Below are positions 44,402 through 55,052 of a stretch of DNA of 64,000 nucleotides, piece after piece. The notes below the pieces were generated by a model. The model saw only the letters and a list, made by a program, of their open reading frames with translations, ran no database searches and was not told the origin of the DNA. Position numbers and translations under genes: made by a program. Origin of the DNA: Diplolepis rosae (lineage: Eukaryota; Arthropoda; Insecta; Hymenoptera; Diplolepididae); NCBI GenBank assembly GCA_030998225.1, contig JAPYXD010000275.1, positions 558,001 through 622,000 of the forward strand, written 5' to 3'. Each line of letters opens with the position of its first letter. Within the stretch, counting starts at the first letter, position 1.

Positions 44402-44830
44402 CACCGAAAGAAATCTCTTACGTATTTCGTATGAGGTGCCGTTACAATTTTCGTAAACGACTTTTTCTATGATATAAGTATAAAAGCCTACGAAGAAAGC
44501 ACACCACTTTGCTTGCGAAAAACGCACGGCACCCGTACTCTCTCGGTGTGGCCAAGTTGGTTTGACAATGTATTGCAATACATTAGATTCGGCAACTTCA
44601 GTCTATTACAATACGTTGTCAAACCAACTTAGCCATACCGAGAGAGTACGGGTGCCGTGCCTTTTTCGCAAGCAGAGTGGTGGACTTTCTTCGTATATCG
44701 GCTTTGCTATTTTAGCATACTGATGTCCATACGAAATTCGCTGAAAGTTGTGCAATAAAAGTAAAGCAAATGTCTTGCGATTTTAGTAAATTCAGATTTG
44801 TGCGAAATTCAAAAGAGATTTCTTTCGGTG
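44402..44830. mobile_element. Foldback MITE inserted in the dispersed repeat
   Basis: Ends caccgaaagaaatctctt and its exact inverse, with TA on both sides (44400-44401, 44831-44832). The flanks rejoin as ttggatttgac/ttaac, like 50075-50095. The middle is a long palindrome: gcacggcacccgtactctct on one arm and its reverse complement on the other, arms near 100 bp. Confidence 0.88.
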
Positions 44831-45166
44831 TAGTTAACAAAATCGTCCTTTCTTCTTCGACCCTCAAGAGGTGTGCCTAATTTCAATCCAATCCGATAAT
44901 TCTGTCGAGAGTTTTCGTATCGACACACGCTGGATAGAAAGATAGACACTTTCGTGAAAGCCGTTTTTTCTAACTCAGGGGTTCTCAACACGGAAGCATT
45001 TCATGAAAATTCCGACAGTAATTTTTTACATAACACCTATACCTTCTAATATGATGAAAATGTAAAAATAGGCAACACTGTATAGTTTATAAGATGATGC
45101 AACAGACTAATATTGACGTACTTGTATCTTATCAAGTGGGTTTATGAATATTTCTGTCACAGCACG

Positions 45167-45174
45167 TATTTAAG
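45167..45174 (+). promoter_or_regulatory. TATA-like element of protease gene 2
   Basis: TATTTAAG lies 49 bases upstream of the ATG at 45223 within the block conserved before the exon 1 copies. The region 45060-45430 is nearly the same as 62450-62830. Confidence 0.45.
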
Positions 45175-45222
45175 AAGTACCGCGCTTCATGAAAGGTATC
45201 TTCATCAAAAAAACCTTAAAAA

Positions 45223-45280
45223 ATGAAAATTGTTGTTGCGATCCTATTCTACACCAATATCATTGCTGTACATGCCATAG
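45223..45280 (+). CDS. Protease gene 2, exon 1 (signal peptide)
   Basis: Encodes MKIVVAILFYTNIIAVHAI and ends in phase 1 at an intact gtaaat donor. It is the nearest upstream signal exon for exons 2-4 at 50959-52043; the junction codon is G plus AT, Asp20. The 5.7-kb intron holds the 3.9-kb LINE. The sister exon at 62603 differs mainly in the last codons and donor. Confidence 0.75.
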
Positions 45281-45929
45281 GTAAATATTTGTATTGCTTT
45301 TGTTGTTGTTATAGTCAAGAGTCCTATGACCCGTTTGATGCAGTTGTCCATTCGTTCGCATCCTGAGCAGGTCTTTCCATATCCTGTAAATGATATATAC
45401 ATTATAAATGATCTGTCACTCAAGATACAATCTTAACATTCACAATTTTGATTGATATTGATGATATTACATTTCTGTAACTTTTTAATAATTTACATGA
45501 TTAAAAAAAAATCTATTTTCTTCGAAATATCTCTAAACGGAACAAAATTAGTAGACCGTTTTTAACATTTATTTTGTCTCATATATTTTGATTAAAAATT
45601 GTATTTTTGATTCTCAGTATTGTTTTTTTTTAAAACCAAAACATTTTGTTATAAAATGGTATTATCAAATTTTAATCGTATTTTTTAAAATTAGAGCGAA
45701 AAATATACATGTTATCAGAAACTGTGTCAGACAATATTTGCTGACCTCATTAAAGTGAAGAATTTTGCATACTTACGTTTTTTTTTTTGTAATATCATGG
45801 TTAAAAACTCAAATTTTCAATTATCAATAGTATTTTTTTTTAAATAAAAATGAAAAATATTCATCTTATTAAAAAATGTGGTGGTTTAAATTTTAGATCA
45901 TTTTGTAGTAAACAATTTTGTGTCCCTCG

Positions 45930-46409
45930 AAATTTGGGTCCCTCGAAATTAGGGACCTCGACGAGACCGTTGAAAAAGAGGAGGTTGTGTCTGCCCTGTG
46001 CTTGGCATTGGGCAGACCAGCTTTTGAGGGGTCCTGCAGGCTCTTCACCCGCTTTGGTGGGGTGAAGACTGCAGTCATCCGGTTGGCTGAGGCAGACGCC
46101 GCGCGTCTGCTTCAGCTAGGCAAGTTGAGGATCGGGTGGGTAGAGTGCCGCATTCGCGAACACCTGGAAGTCGCCCGCTGCTTCAGGTGCCTTGGGTAAG
46201 GTCACGGGTCCCGGGGCTGCAGCAACCCCGACAGGAAAAACGCCTGTTGGAGATGCGGCGCCACGGGACACTTGGCCAGGACCTGTAAGGCGCCACCAAG
46301 GTGCCTGTCATGCACAGACAGGGGCGACAAAGATGTCGCCCATGTGTCGGGGAGCGGCTCCTGCCCGGTCTTCCGGGAAGAGCTTCGGAGGTTGAGAGGC
46401 AGGAATTGA
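45930..46409 (+). pseudogene. LINE ORF1 (gag) C-terminal fragment with CCHC knuckles
   Basis: The frame encodes IRDLDETVEKEEVVSALCLA and GWVECRIREHLEVARCFRCL, then meets TAA at 46197-46199 in the middle of the first zinc knuckle. Reading on in the same frame completes it and gives a second knuckle, CWRCGATGHLARTC, and CLSC. The natural end is TGA at 46407-46409. Only one nonsense change breaks this part. It overlaps the start of ORF2 by about 20-100 bases, depending on the ORF2 start. Confidence 0.8.
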
Positions 46410-49400
46410 AGTTCCTGCAGCTCAACCTCGGAAGGGGGAGGGATGCCCAGGACCTCCTGATGCAGACTGCCAGGGAGAGGGGGGCTGATGTGCTACTCAT
46501 TAGTGAGCAGTACAAGTGGTCCGATAACTCTGCTTGGTATCAGGATGCATCAAGGAGGGCCGGCATCCTTGTTTGTAACCCTGATTTGGGCGTCGGGGAC
46601 TTCCTGGTGACCGACGCAGGGTTCGTCTGGGTGGAGGTGGCGGATGTGCGTGTATACAGCTACTACTTTTCCCCCGGCGATCCCTTCGATGTCTTTGAGA
46701 CCCAGATCCTCCTCCTTGAGGAAAGCCTCCGTGAGGCCATCGGGCGATCCCTCATAGGGGGTGACTTCAACAGTAAGTCGCCCGAGTGGGGTGAAGCCCG
46801 CCTAGATAGGAGGGGAATCTTGGTTGGCGAGATGGTCGCTAGGAACGAACTGATCGTCTTGAATCAGGGCGGGGAATTTACGTTCAGACGAGGAGCGGGG
46901 GGGTCAATAATTGATCTCACAATTGCCGCACCTCGCCTCGCTTCAAGGATAAGCGACTGGTCGGACCTCGATTTAATAACCTTGAGTGACCACCAGTGCA
47001 TCGAATTCACACTAGAACAACGGTGTCAGACGGTAGATAAGGGTAGGGGCGGCGAAGGAAGGAGCCCCTCCTGGAACACGAGATGACTCAGCAGGGAAAG
47101 ACTTCGCGAACACCTCGAAAAAACCAGGCTCATCGATGAGCTTGGTTGGGTCTGCCCTGCTGGGTCGTTTGAAGCTGCTGTGCGCTCGGTGAGGCAGAAG
47201 GTGGTCGCGGCTTGCGACTACTCGATGCCTCGCCGTGAGCGCAGGCAAGCCAAGGGTTCGATGTACTGGTGGAACGACCAGTTGGCAGCCCTACGTCGAG
47301 AATGCCTCGCAGCGCGGCGAAAATTCACCCGTTCAAAGGGGGATGCTATGCTGCACGAGGCATGGAAAGGGGCAAAAACAGCTTTGAGGCGAGGCATAAA
47401 GAAAAGCCGACTTCAATGCTGGAAAGACTTGATCGGTGAGGTCGAGAAGAACCCATGGGGTCTCGCCTTCAAAATAGTCACCAAGAGATTGGTGGCTAGA
47501 AGAAAGACCCCGGGCCTGGATAATCCCGATCGAGTCCAGTACATTGTGCGTAGCTTGTTTCCACATGTGGAGCCGTTCCAAAGACAGGACCGAAGTTCCT
47601 GCGTGGTCCGGCGCGAAGAACTCTTCACTCTCGAAGAACTAAAGAGAGCGGGTGGAAGGCTTAAGGCAAATACAGCGCCGGGTATCGACGGGGTGCCGAA
47701 CGAGATCCTCAAAGAGGTGATCGGGGCGTACCCAGAGATCCTCCTAGAAGCCTTTAACTCCTGTCTTCGGGAGGGGAGGTTCTTCGCAGATTGGAAGAAG
47801 CAGAGGTTGGTCCTGCTGAGGAAGAGCAACAAACCTCTAGGGGTTGCCTCGTCGTATAGACCAATATGCTTATTGGATACGATGGGGAAGCTTCTGGAGG
47901 AGTTGATTCTACAACGGCTTCAGGCTCTCTTGGTCGGGGAGAACGGGCTCTCGGAAAACCAGTTCGGATTCAGGAAAGGCAGGTCCACTGTGGACGCCAT
48001 CCAAGCTGTGGTTAACATCGCCACAAATGCAAGAAAAGGAACTGGTAAGCGTAAGGGATTCTGTGCGTTGATTAGCATTGACATACGCAATGCGTTCAAT
48101 ACCGCGAGATGGAACATCTGCATCGAGGCGATGGTGTGGGAAAAGGTTCCAGATTACCTGTTGCGAATGATAGATGACTATCTGAGCGACAGGTGGGTGA
48201 TATACGAGGACGAAAACTGGTCTCTCAAGGAAGAGATGACATGTGGCGCCCCCCAGGGTCGCGGGTGGGTCCACTCGTTTGGAACGTCATGTACGACGAT
48301 TTCCTGCGCATGGACCTGCCTGCTGGAACGAGCAACGTCGGCTTCGCGGATGACGCACTAGTCGTGTGCGCCGCAGACGACGTCGGAATCCTAGAGCTGA
48401 GGATCAATGAAAGTCTGTGGCGAGCGAAGCGCTGGTTGGATGGCAGAGGTCTTAAAATGGCCCCTGAGAAAACCGAGGCTTTGCTGGTCACGGACAGGAG
48501 ATCCTTCCAACACCCGAGGATCGTTCTCGGAGAGCATGAAGTCGAGTGGAAAACAAGCATTAAGTACCTGGGGGTGCAGCTGGATCGTAGGCTTAGCTTT
48601 GGCGAACACCTAAGGATCGCAGCCGCCAAAGCTATCCAATGTGGAGCAAACTTGGCCCGGCTTATGCCAAACATTGGTGGACCCAGGGAAGCGAAAAGAA
48701 GATTGGTGGCGAGCGTGGTCCATTCGAAGCTGCTTTATGCAGCTCCGGTCTGGGCCAATGCCTTGCAAAACCATGCTATCCAGAAGAAGCTGTTCTCGGC
48801 GCAGAGACTTGTCGCGCTGAGAATAGTTTCGGCATATAGAACTATCTCGACGAGCGCTGTGCTGGTCCTGGCGAGCGTCCCGCCAATAGATTTATTGGCG
48901 GAGGAAAGGCAGGAAACCTTTCAGCTTCGCAAGGAGCTTACCTGCGCTGACCTGCAGGAAATCGCTCGCGCGAAGGAGGCCATCCGCAAGGATGGAAGGC
49001 GCAGACTCATCGAGAAATGGCAGATGAGATGGCATGGTGAGCAGACAGGGAGATGGACCTACCGCCTGATCCCGGAGCTCGCCACCTGGCTGAACAGAAA
49101 GCACGGGGAAGTCGGCTTTTACTTGGCACAAGCGCTCTCGGGCCATGGCTGTTTTAACGCGTACCTGAGGCGCTTTAAGAAGAGAGACGAGGAGACGTGT
49201 TGCTACTGCGATTCCCCGGTGGATAACGCAGAGCACGCACTCTTCGTCTGCGCAAAATGGGGTGTGGCTAGGGGGGTCCTTGGTCAGGCGGTGGGTTCCG
49301 AACTTACTCCTGACACGATGGTCCCCCTCATGCTCCAGTCTGAACGGTTCTGGACGCTCATCGAGTCATTCGTCACACTTGTGATGAAGACGAGAGAGCT

Positions 49401-49440
49401 TGATGGGCGTCGAGAGCGAAACAACGGGGAGGGCCAGTAG
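46301..49440 (+). pseudogene. LINE ORF2: APE endonuclease and reverse transcriptase, two lesions
   Basis: The N-terminal part is an apurinic-type endonuclease: FLQLNLGRGRDAQ at the start, IGGDFNSKSPEW in the middle and LSDHQCIEF at the end. Its frame meets one TGA at 47084-47086 and continues in the same frame into the reverse transcriptase: APGIDGVPNEIL, SSYRPICLLDTMGKLLEELI, NQFGFRKGRSTVDAI, SIDIRNAFNTA (first catalytic Asp) and GAPQG. One base is missing near 48252 compared with the 2.06-kb copy. After it the frame resumes with SRVGPLVWN and GFADDALVV. A Cys/His cluster (CCYCDSP...HALFVCAKW) lies near the end at 49440. Only two mutations separate it from an open frame, so the insertion is rather recent. 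The ORF2 start is uncertain. Confidence 0.9.
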
Positions 49441-49629
49441 AAATCGCATCGGGGCCGGCACCCGCGGTCCTGCGTCTCGGGTAGACTTGGCTGTCCGCGT
49501 CGTTCGGGGAGGGAATCTGTTTGTTTCTCCCCTGGGTGGCGCGGCTAGTCGGTTATCCTAGTGGGCGTGTGGCCGCGGGTGGAAGTTCCGAGCGAACGGA
49601 TGACGGAAGAGTCGTACGCGACTTTAATG

Positions 49630-49685
49630 GAACCAACCACCCGTGAAGTTTAAAGCCGAAAGGCGGTTCCGCGGGTGGTGTATTG
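49630..49685 (+). other. Conserved LINE 3' UTR hairpin (copy 4)
   Basis: CCACCC (49637-49642) pairs with GGGTGG (49673-49678) around GCC-GAAA-GGC. Compared with 3442, one A-U pair replaces one G-C pair. Confidence 0.6.
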
Positions 49686-49788
49686 GTTCGAGAGAGGGGG
49701 TCTTTTGGTTTTAACAGGTATGCCTAGACCCGTTCTAGGAGAGTCCTGTACAACGTCTATAAAAGATTTTGCCATTTTTCCTCCTCAC

Positions 49789-49824
<36 letters not shown>

Positions 49825-49833
49825 CAATTTTGT

Positions 49834-50690
49834 ATAATAATGTTTTGTCGTATCGTATAATTCAACTGGAAAATGGTATTTAGATATCAACCTTTTTCAA
49901 GTTATAAAATACCGTAATTTCCATAATTTTGACTTAATCGAAAAATGTTATGAGGATAATTAGCAGAGATTTATGGGCACTATCAGAAACCAGTATTGGA
50001 ATTTCGGATTTTTTCAAAAAGTTTTTACGAAAACACAAATAATGCTCTTATTTCTACAATTTTGGTCGGATGTAACTGGTTAACGAACTCGTCCTTACTT
50101 TTTCGGCTCCGATGAAGTATGCCCAAGCTCAATCCCATCAGATGAATCTATTAAAAGTCATCGAGTATACGACCTACTACTACAGACAGAGATACTTTTG
50201 TAAAAACCATTTTTTATGACTCAGGAGGTCTCAAAACGTAAAGATATGATGAAAATTCCGAAATTGATTTTTCACATAAAACCAATACCTTCTCATATGA
50301 AGAGAATGTAAAATCGGAGAATGTTTTATAGCAGATTATTAAAAGTATAATATTTTTTGTTCAAAACTGTTTCCAAAAAGTAAGTACACTATAAAACAAA
50401 TTTTATATAATTTTTATGAATTAGAATTTTCAGTGAATATAACTCGTAACGATTGATTGCCAAATCTGGCAGTCAGTCTTTGATTGAAAAAACTATAAAT
50501 GTTTTTGTGAAATCGAATTTTGTGAAATATTTAGAAAATTATACAAGACAGAGTGACAATTTACATTATGACAACGAAAAATTTCTCTGCATATTTTACT
50601 ACAACTTATTAGAGATGTATACCACTATAAATTTTGGAATTTTTTTGCACAAAATCTTTCTTGGAAGAGATTTCTAATCTAAATAAATTA
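49834..50690. repeat. Intron repeat duplicated at 63162-64000
   Basis: Colinear and close to identical with the last 840 bases of the window, including gcagattatt...aaaagtataa and gattgattgccaaatctggc. It shows that the unit containing exon 1 at 62603 is a duplicate of the unit containing exon 1 at 45223. No gene. Confidence 0.8.
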
Positions 50691-50790
50691 AACTAACACT
50701 ACAAAGAATGATTATTTGATCCAACTATATCAGTTTGCAGAATATGTTACTGCTAATTTTTTGGCTGCCACAAGTACTTTTTTTGTTAAT

Positions 50791-50958
50791 ACGTTGAGAG
50801 CCTTTCGTTAGAGCAAATAAGAATAATGAATGAAAATTTGATATAATGTTTTAAAAAGGGGGAAGCTGAGGTTTTATTACACCTATTTATAGTATAACAT
50901 TGAAATTTAGTATAGTCATGACAGTCATTAACTGTTTATCTTTCTTGTCTTTTTATAG
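50791..50958. repeat. TIR family fragment and intron sequence before exon 2 of gene 2
   Basis: gagagcctttcgttagagca resembles the cactgagagac family end. The last part is the intron 1 acceptor tract, ending ctttttatag at 50958. Confidence 0.5.
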
Positions 50959-52043
50959 ATTCCGCTACATCTCTAATTGAGAGTAAAGTAATTGGAGGAC
51001 AATATGTCGATGATTCCATGCAAGAAACGTATTCATACGTTGTTTTCATTATTACCAGATTTCAAGAAGGAGGAAAATCATACTATGATACGTGTACAGG
51101 TTCTGTAATTAGTGCACTGCACATTTTAGGTGCAGCTCATTGTACATTATCGGGCAACGAAGAAAAATACGTTAACGTTAATGGAATGACGATTAGTGTT
51201 GGCAGTAGTTACAGAAAAAAAGGGTTAGAATATTCCCTTGAAGCTTTATATTTACCTAGGGGTTATATACTCGGTAGAAAGTTTGACCCTAATGATATAG
51301 CAGTTATGCTAGTGAGTAAATAAATAAAACTTTGAAATATTTAATCTTTCGAAGATACCTACCCACTCGAATCAAAAACTTTTATGATTCTTTCTAGCTT
51401 AGACAGCCCGTTCGTTTCACAAAGAAAGTGTCCAAAATTGATATACTGGAGACAGAACCTGTGTTCGACGCAGAAGCATATGCGTTAGGATGGGGCAAAG
51501 AAAGCTGGCTCATAGTCGAAGATTTGCTCAATTCGGAAAAGCCTTTAAAAATCGTGAAATTTATGACTATTACCGAATCTGAATGCAAAAATATATCTAA
51601 AAGTTTAAAAGATGATATAACGATAAAGCATATTTGCGTAAAGGCAGTGACAGAAGGTGACAACCTCTATTATGTGAGTAGAAGAAGCTTGTTCAGGTCA
51701 GAGGAATTTTTGGCCTTGCAATCGTGGATTAAAAATACATTTATTTCAGGGAGACAGTGGTGCGCCTCTGGTTCAAGGAGGAAAACTTATAGCTGTAGCT
51801 TCTAGAGGTTGTTTTATGAATATGATAAATACTAGCATATTTGTAGGTGTATTCCACCACTTACAATTTATTACCGATGCTATGAATTATGAAACTACAG
51901 ACGAGAGTTCAAGTTCATCTAGCTATAAGGAGAGAAAACCCGTTGGTTTGTCAAAATTGAAAAAACTAATTTGTGGAAATACTTACAAAGAGAACGAAGT
52001 GGTTCAATATATTGCTAAAGGTGTAAAAAGTGAAAGTGCATGA
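50959..52043 (+). CDS. Protease gene 2, exons 2-4: secreted S1 serine protease
   Basis: Exons are 50959-51311, 51398-51673 and 51750-52043; with exon 1 at 45223 they encode 326 residues without a stop. The propeptide ends ESK and the mature start is VIGG. The triad is His80 (GAAHC), Asp132 (PNDIAVML) and Ser232 (GDSGAP). Introns 2 and 3 have gtgagt donors and cag/tag acceptors. Asn226 is at the specificity position 189, and Tyr replaces Cys191. The C-terminal tail has SSSSSSYKERK and ends GVKSESA. It differs from gene 1 most in the segment after YSYVVFI (RFQEGGKSYYDT), a surface loop near the active site. This is the best preserved copy. A secreted digestive, venom or gland protease is possible, but the sequence does not decide. 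Confidence 0.88.
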
Positions 52044-52050
52044 AATGTAC

Positions 52051-52854
52051 ACTGAGAGACTTTTCGTTAGAGTAAATGATAAAGATGAATCAAAATTTAG
52101 TATAAAATCCTTTCAAAATGGGGAAAGCCGAGGCTTTATTATACTTATTCATATTATGACATCGAAGTTTGATATAGTCATAACGGTCTTTAATATATGA
52201 AGAAGATAAAGTAGTATTTTAAATATTAAATATTATGAATCTCTATTCGAGAAATTGAAAGTACGAAAAAATGATATTATGATTACTAAGTTGTCTAAAA
52301 AAAATTTGAATAAGATAAATAATGAATATCACATTTTGGAAAGCATGTTTGAGAAATTCATATTATGAATATGAACTTGCCAGAAACCTCACGACGCGCA
52401 GCAAAAATCAAAACATTCATTTTCGGCTTTTCATATAATTTGTTTCAGAATGTCGTCCGAGTACTTCCGACGTTATCCGAATAGCTTCGTAGACTCGAAT
52501 CCAAGTCTGCCCAACCCCCAACTCAGTAGTGGCTTATAAGTGACATTTATTTCGGAATATGGCAAGCGAGAATAGCCGAGTGGCTTTAGGCGTTAGGAAT
52601 GCGTTTAGTTAATGTAGATATAGGTAGAGTTAGGAGGTTCGAACCCAAAGGCGATTCTGAAATTAAATTTCAAGCGTATGCGAATACAAATAGTGTAGCA
52701 TTGTGTACTTAAATATATGAACATAACTAAGGTATGATAATAATATTTGTGTATGTGTTTCCACTGAAACGTCCCCTCTTTTGCCTCACTTTGAAACGAT
52801 ATTATACTAAAATATGATCCACTTTTACGATTTATTCTAACGAAAAGTCTCTCA
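52051..52854. mobile_element. TIR element, cactgagagac ends, about 75-bp repeats
   Basis: cactgagagacttttcgtta at the left and its inverse at 52835-52854 continue as inverted repeats for about 75 bp. It begins eight bases after the stop codon of protease gene 2, so it lies in that gene's 3' UTR. A tRNA-derived SINE is inside. No transposase is seen. The target duplication is not clear. Confidence 0.8.
52563..52740 (+). mobile_element. tRNA-derived SINE, copy 3
   Basis: The head resembles a class II (Ser/Leu-type) tRNA: tagccgagtgg is an A box and ggttcgaaccc a B box about 67 bases later. The body has aaatagtgtagcattgtgta, shared with the copies at 32815 and 41690. The acceptor stem does not pair well, so it is not a working tRNA gene. 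Confidence 0.7.
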
Positions 52855-53067
52855 GTGATAGTACCTTTACAATAAACAATTTCCGTTTCAAATAAATTCT
52901 ACACCAAGTGTTGCCATTTAGAGTACAATTTAATTTGAAATGTACAATTCTTCCTCATTTTAATTATAATAATAAATAACGAATAGCGACAGTACCGATA
53001 TCTTTAAGTTACTCATTGCAATTTTAATCTTGTTAGTTTTAAAACTTGATAATTTACCTGTTGGTTT
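52855..53067. other. 3' flank of protease gene 2
   Basis: Resumes the shared 3' block: acaataaacaatttccgttt, then ctacaccaagtgttgccatt, then gtacaattcttcc. AATAAA motifs at about 52872 and 52892 are candidate poly(A) signals. Confidence 0.5.
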
Positions 53068-53338
53068 CGTTGCGTGTGACGCAGAAACAGAGGCATTAGG
53101 GTGAAGCAAAGAGAACGAGACCGAAAACGAAGATTTATTCAACTCAAAAACGCCCTTGAAAATCGTGAAACTTAAGGTTATAACTGAAACTGAATGCAAA
53201 AGTATATCGGAAAATTGTAAAAATGATATAACAAAAATGCATATTAGTGCAAAGAGAATTACAGAAAGTGAAACCATCTATGTTGTTAGTAACAGAAGCT
53301 TTTTCAGATTAAAAGAATTTTTGACCTTGAAAGCGTAG
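53068..53338 (+). pseudogene. S1 protease pseudogene, exon 3 fragment
   Basis: Begins gtgtgacgcagaaacagagg straight after the flank phrase ggtttcgttg, the same kind of fusion as at 40745. The start is frameshifted (ttagggtgaagcaaag). Later codons read LKIVKLKVITETECKSISEN, then an ISAKRI stretch where the second Cys is lost. The donor is gttagt. Exon 4 is missing: after attaaaaata the sequence changes to unrelated DNA. Confidence 0.75.
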
Positions 53339-54400
53339 ATTAAAAATAAGGGAGATGTACCAGGTACGGGACAGGTTTCGTTTTTCGGCTATGTCTTTTG
53401 ACCGAGTAAACATTTTGAGTTCATATAAGGATCGAATTAACCCATTAACGCCCAAAATCACAGACTTTTTAACTCATAATTGTTTCTTGTTGCCAAAGCG
53501 AAAACGGGAATATATCATGACCAAACCTTGTATACATAATGTTTTTGGGTCTCCTGTTTCGATTTATGAAGTCAAAATTACATTATCGTGCACTGCAAAA
53601 CCAATATGGTGGATTTTATTTAAAAAAGTACCAAAAATTTGAAATGTTTTTTTTATTCTTTCTTTTTTCAAATGGATAAAGCATATTGATCTATTTCAAA
53701 CTATGGACAAAGGTGGACAAAATAGTTGTAGTTTATGAAAAATATTTTTTGGTCCAGCTCCTTCAATCCTTCAATCTTGCATAACAGAATTCTCAAATCT
53801 GATTTCAGATTCGTAATCTTCGAGTCATTCCAGCACCCAAAAACCGTACACAGGCGCGAATTGGAATTTCACGATTTCAGTAATTAAAACTTTCAGAACA
53901 TAATTTTGTTGGTGGGAATTTTACTCCAGTAGAGTGATATTCCTTATTAGAGTTGAAATTCAACTCCAAAAAGCTTTAGAGGAAACTAAGGTAGAACGAA
54001 TTTGAATAAATAAGACTTTTCTTGCGATATGTTTTATAATAAGTTAAAAATTTAAGGTATATAGAATAATTCTCATATGACATTTAAAAATGCATGGGAA
54101 ATTATAGAAAATTGCAATAAAAATTTGGTAAAATGTTATTAAATTGATTTATTTTTGTCATTTCATAAACTATAAGTAACTCTCTTATTAAAGGAAAATA
54201 AAACACTTGAAAAGGTGCAATAATGATGTCAATATAAATATAATAAAATAATCTGGACTGAGAAAATTTTTCAAAGATTCAAACGTTATTGTTTTTAAAA
54301 GTGCAAAACGACAATGAAAAGAAATGTTATTTTTTGTATAATTTACTCAATTATTAATTATAATTATTATAAATAAAATCAATTATTAATTATATTATTA
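53339..54400. other. Non-coding stretch, origin unclear
   Basis: An open frame of 95 codons at 53355-53642 has no motif I recognise, and the phrase aatatggtggattttattt is of a kind common in insect repeats. The remainder is AT-rich. No gene is supported. Confidence 0.35.
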
Positions 54401-54404
54401 TGTA

Positions 54405-54975
54405 TTTTATATTTCTACTTTCAGTAAATTTTATTAAATAAGTATATTATTATTAAATATTTTTTTTGTTTTAAATATTTTCAAAAGAATATCAAGGTGG
54501 CTAGAATGAAAATAATTTTACATTTCAAATTCAAATTTTATGAATCGGTCTAAATTTTTGTAAATTTGACCTGTAACTAAATTAATCAGTTTTTAGAATG
54601 ATTCACAGCTTCAACATCCAAACACAGGGCTTTTAAATTTTTTGAAATTAATATAAGCCTCTTTCACGAGGTTCTCCAAACGAAGCGACGTTTTATATAA
54701 TTTATAATGTATATGTGGTAGTCGCGATATGTATAATATTCTTGTCATAAAGAATTGAATTTTTAAATATATTTCATGAAAATTACAAATAATGAAAATT
54801 AAGAATTTAGTTGTAATTGCAACTCTCAATTACATTCGAGTACATTTAAAATGTCAAATCATTTTTATTCGAGCCCCCTTGATATTCCTTTAAAAATATT
54901 TAAAACAAAAAAACTATTCGAGAAAAATATACATATTTAACAAAATTCACTGAAAGTAGAAATATTCATATTCTA
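54405..54975. repeat. Inverted repeat, arms about 100 bp
   Basis: 54405-54505 (tatttctactttcagtaaat ... atatcaaggtgg) is the reverse complement of 54870-54975 (ccttgatattcctttaaaaa ... ctgaaagtagaaata). Between the arms is AT-rich non-coding DNA. Probably a TIR element whose ends are the arms. Confidence 0.6.
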
Positions 54976-55052
54976 TTTCAAAAGATTTTCGAAGCTAATG
55001 TTATTGCTGCCTCTATTTTCTGCCAGGCCATGATTATGTTCTAAAAAATAAT

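Larger units (their letters stand above)
45922..49818 (+). mobile_element. LINE (R1/Jockey-like), 5'-truncated within ORF1
   Basis: A 15-bp target duplication agtaaacaattttgt occurs at 45907-45921 and 49819-49833. The duplicated locus at 63147-63161 has it once, the empty site. The insert keeps the last part of ORF1, all of ORF2, a 3' UTR and a poly(A) tail. Its 5' end has a short direct repeat (gtccctcgaaatt twice). It lies in the sense orientation in intron 1 of protease gene 2. Confidence 0.93.

Noticed and set aside
47413..48674. Several minus-strand open frames of 120-149 codons
   Set aside because: All lie opposite the reverse transcriptase of the LINE and have no motif of their own.
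52565..52660. Possible tRNA-Ser or tRNA-Leu gene
   Set aside because: A and B boxes are good, but the acceptor stem does not pair and the same sequence occurs twice more with a common non-tRNA body. A tRNA-derived SINE fits better.
53355..53642. Plus-strand open frame of 95 codons
   Set aside because: No recognisable domain, and it begins in DNA that replaces a deleted protease exon. Contains phrases seen in insect repeats. Left as non-coding.
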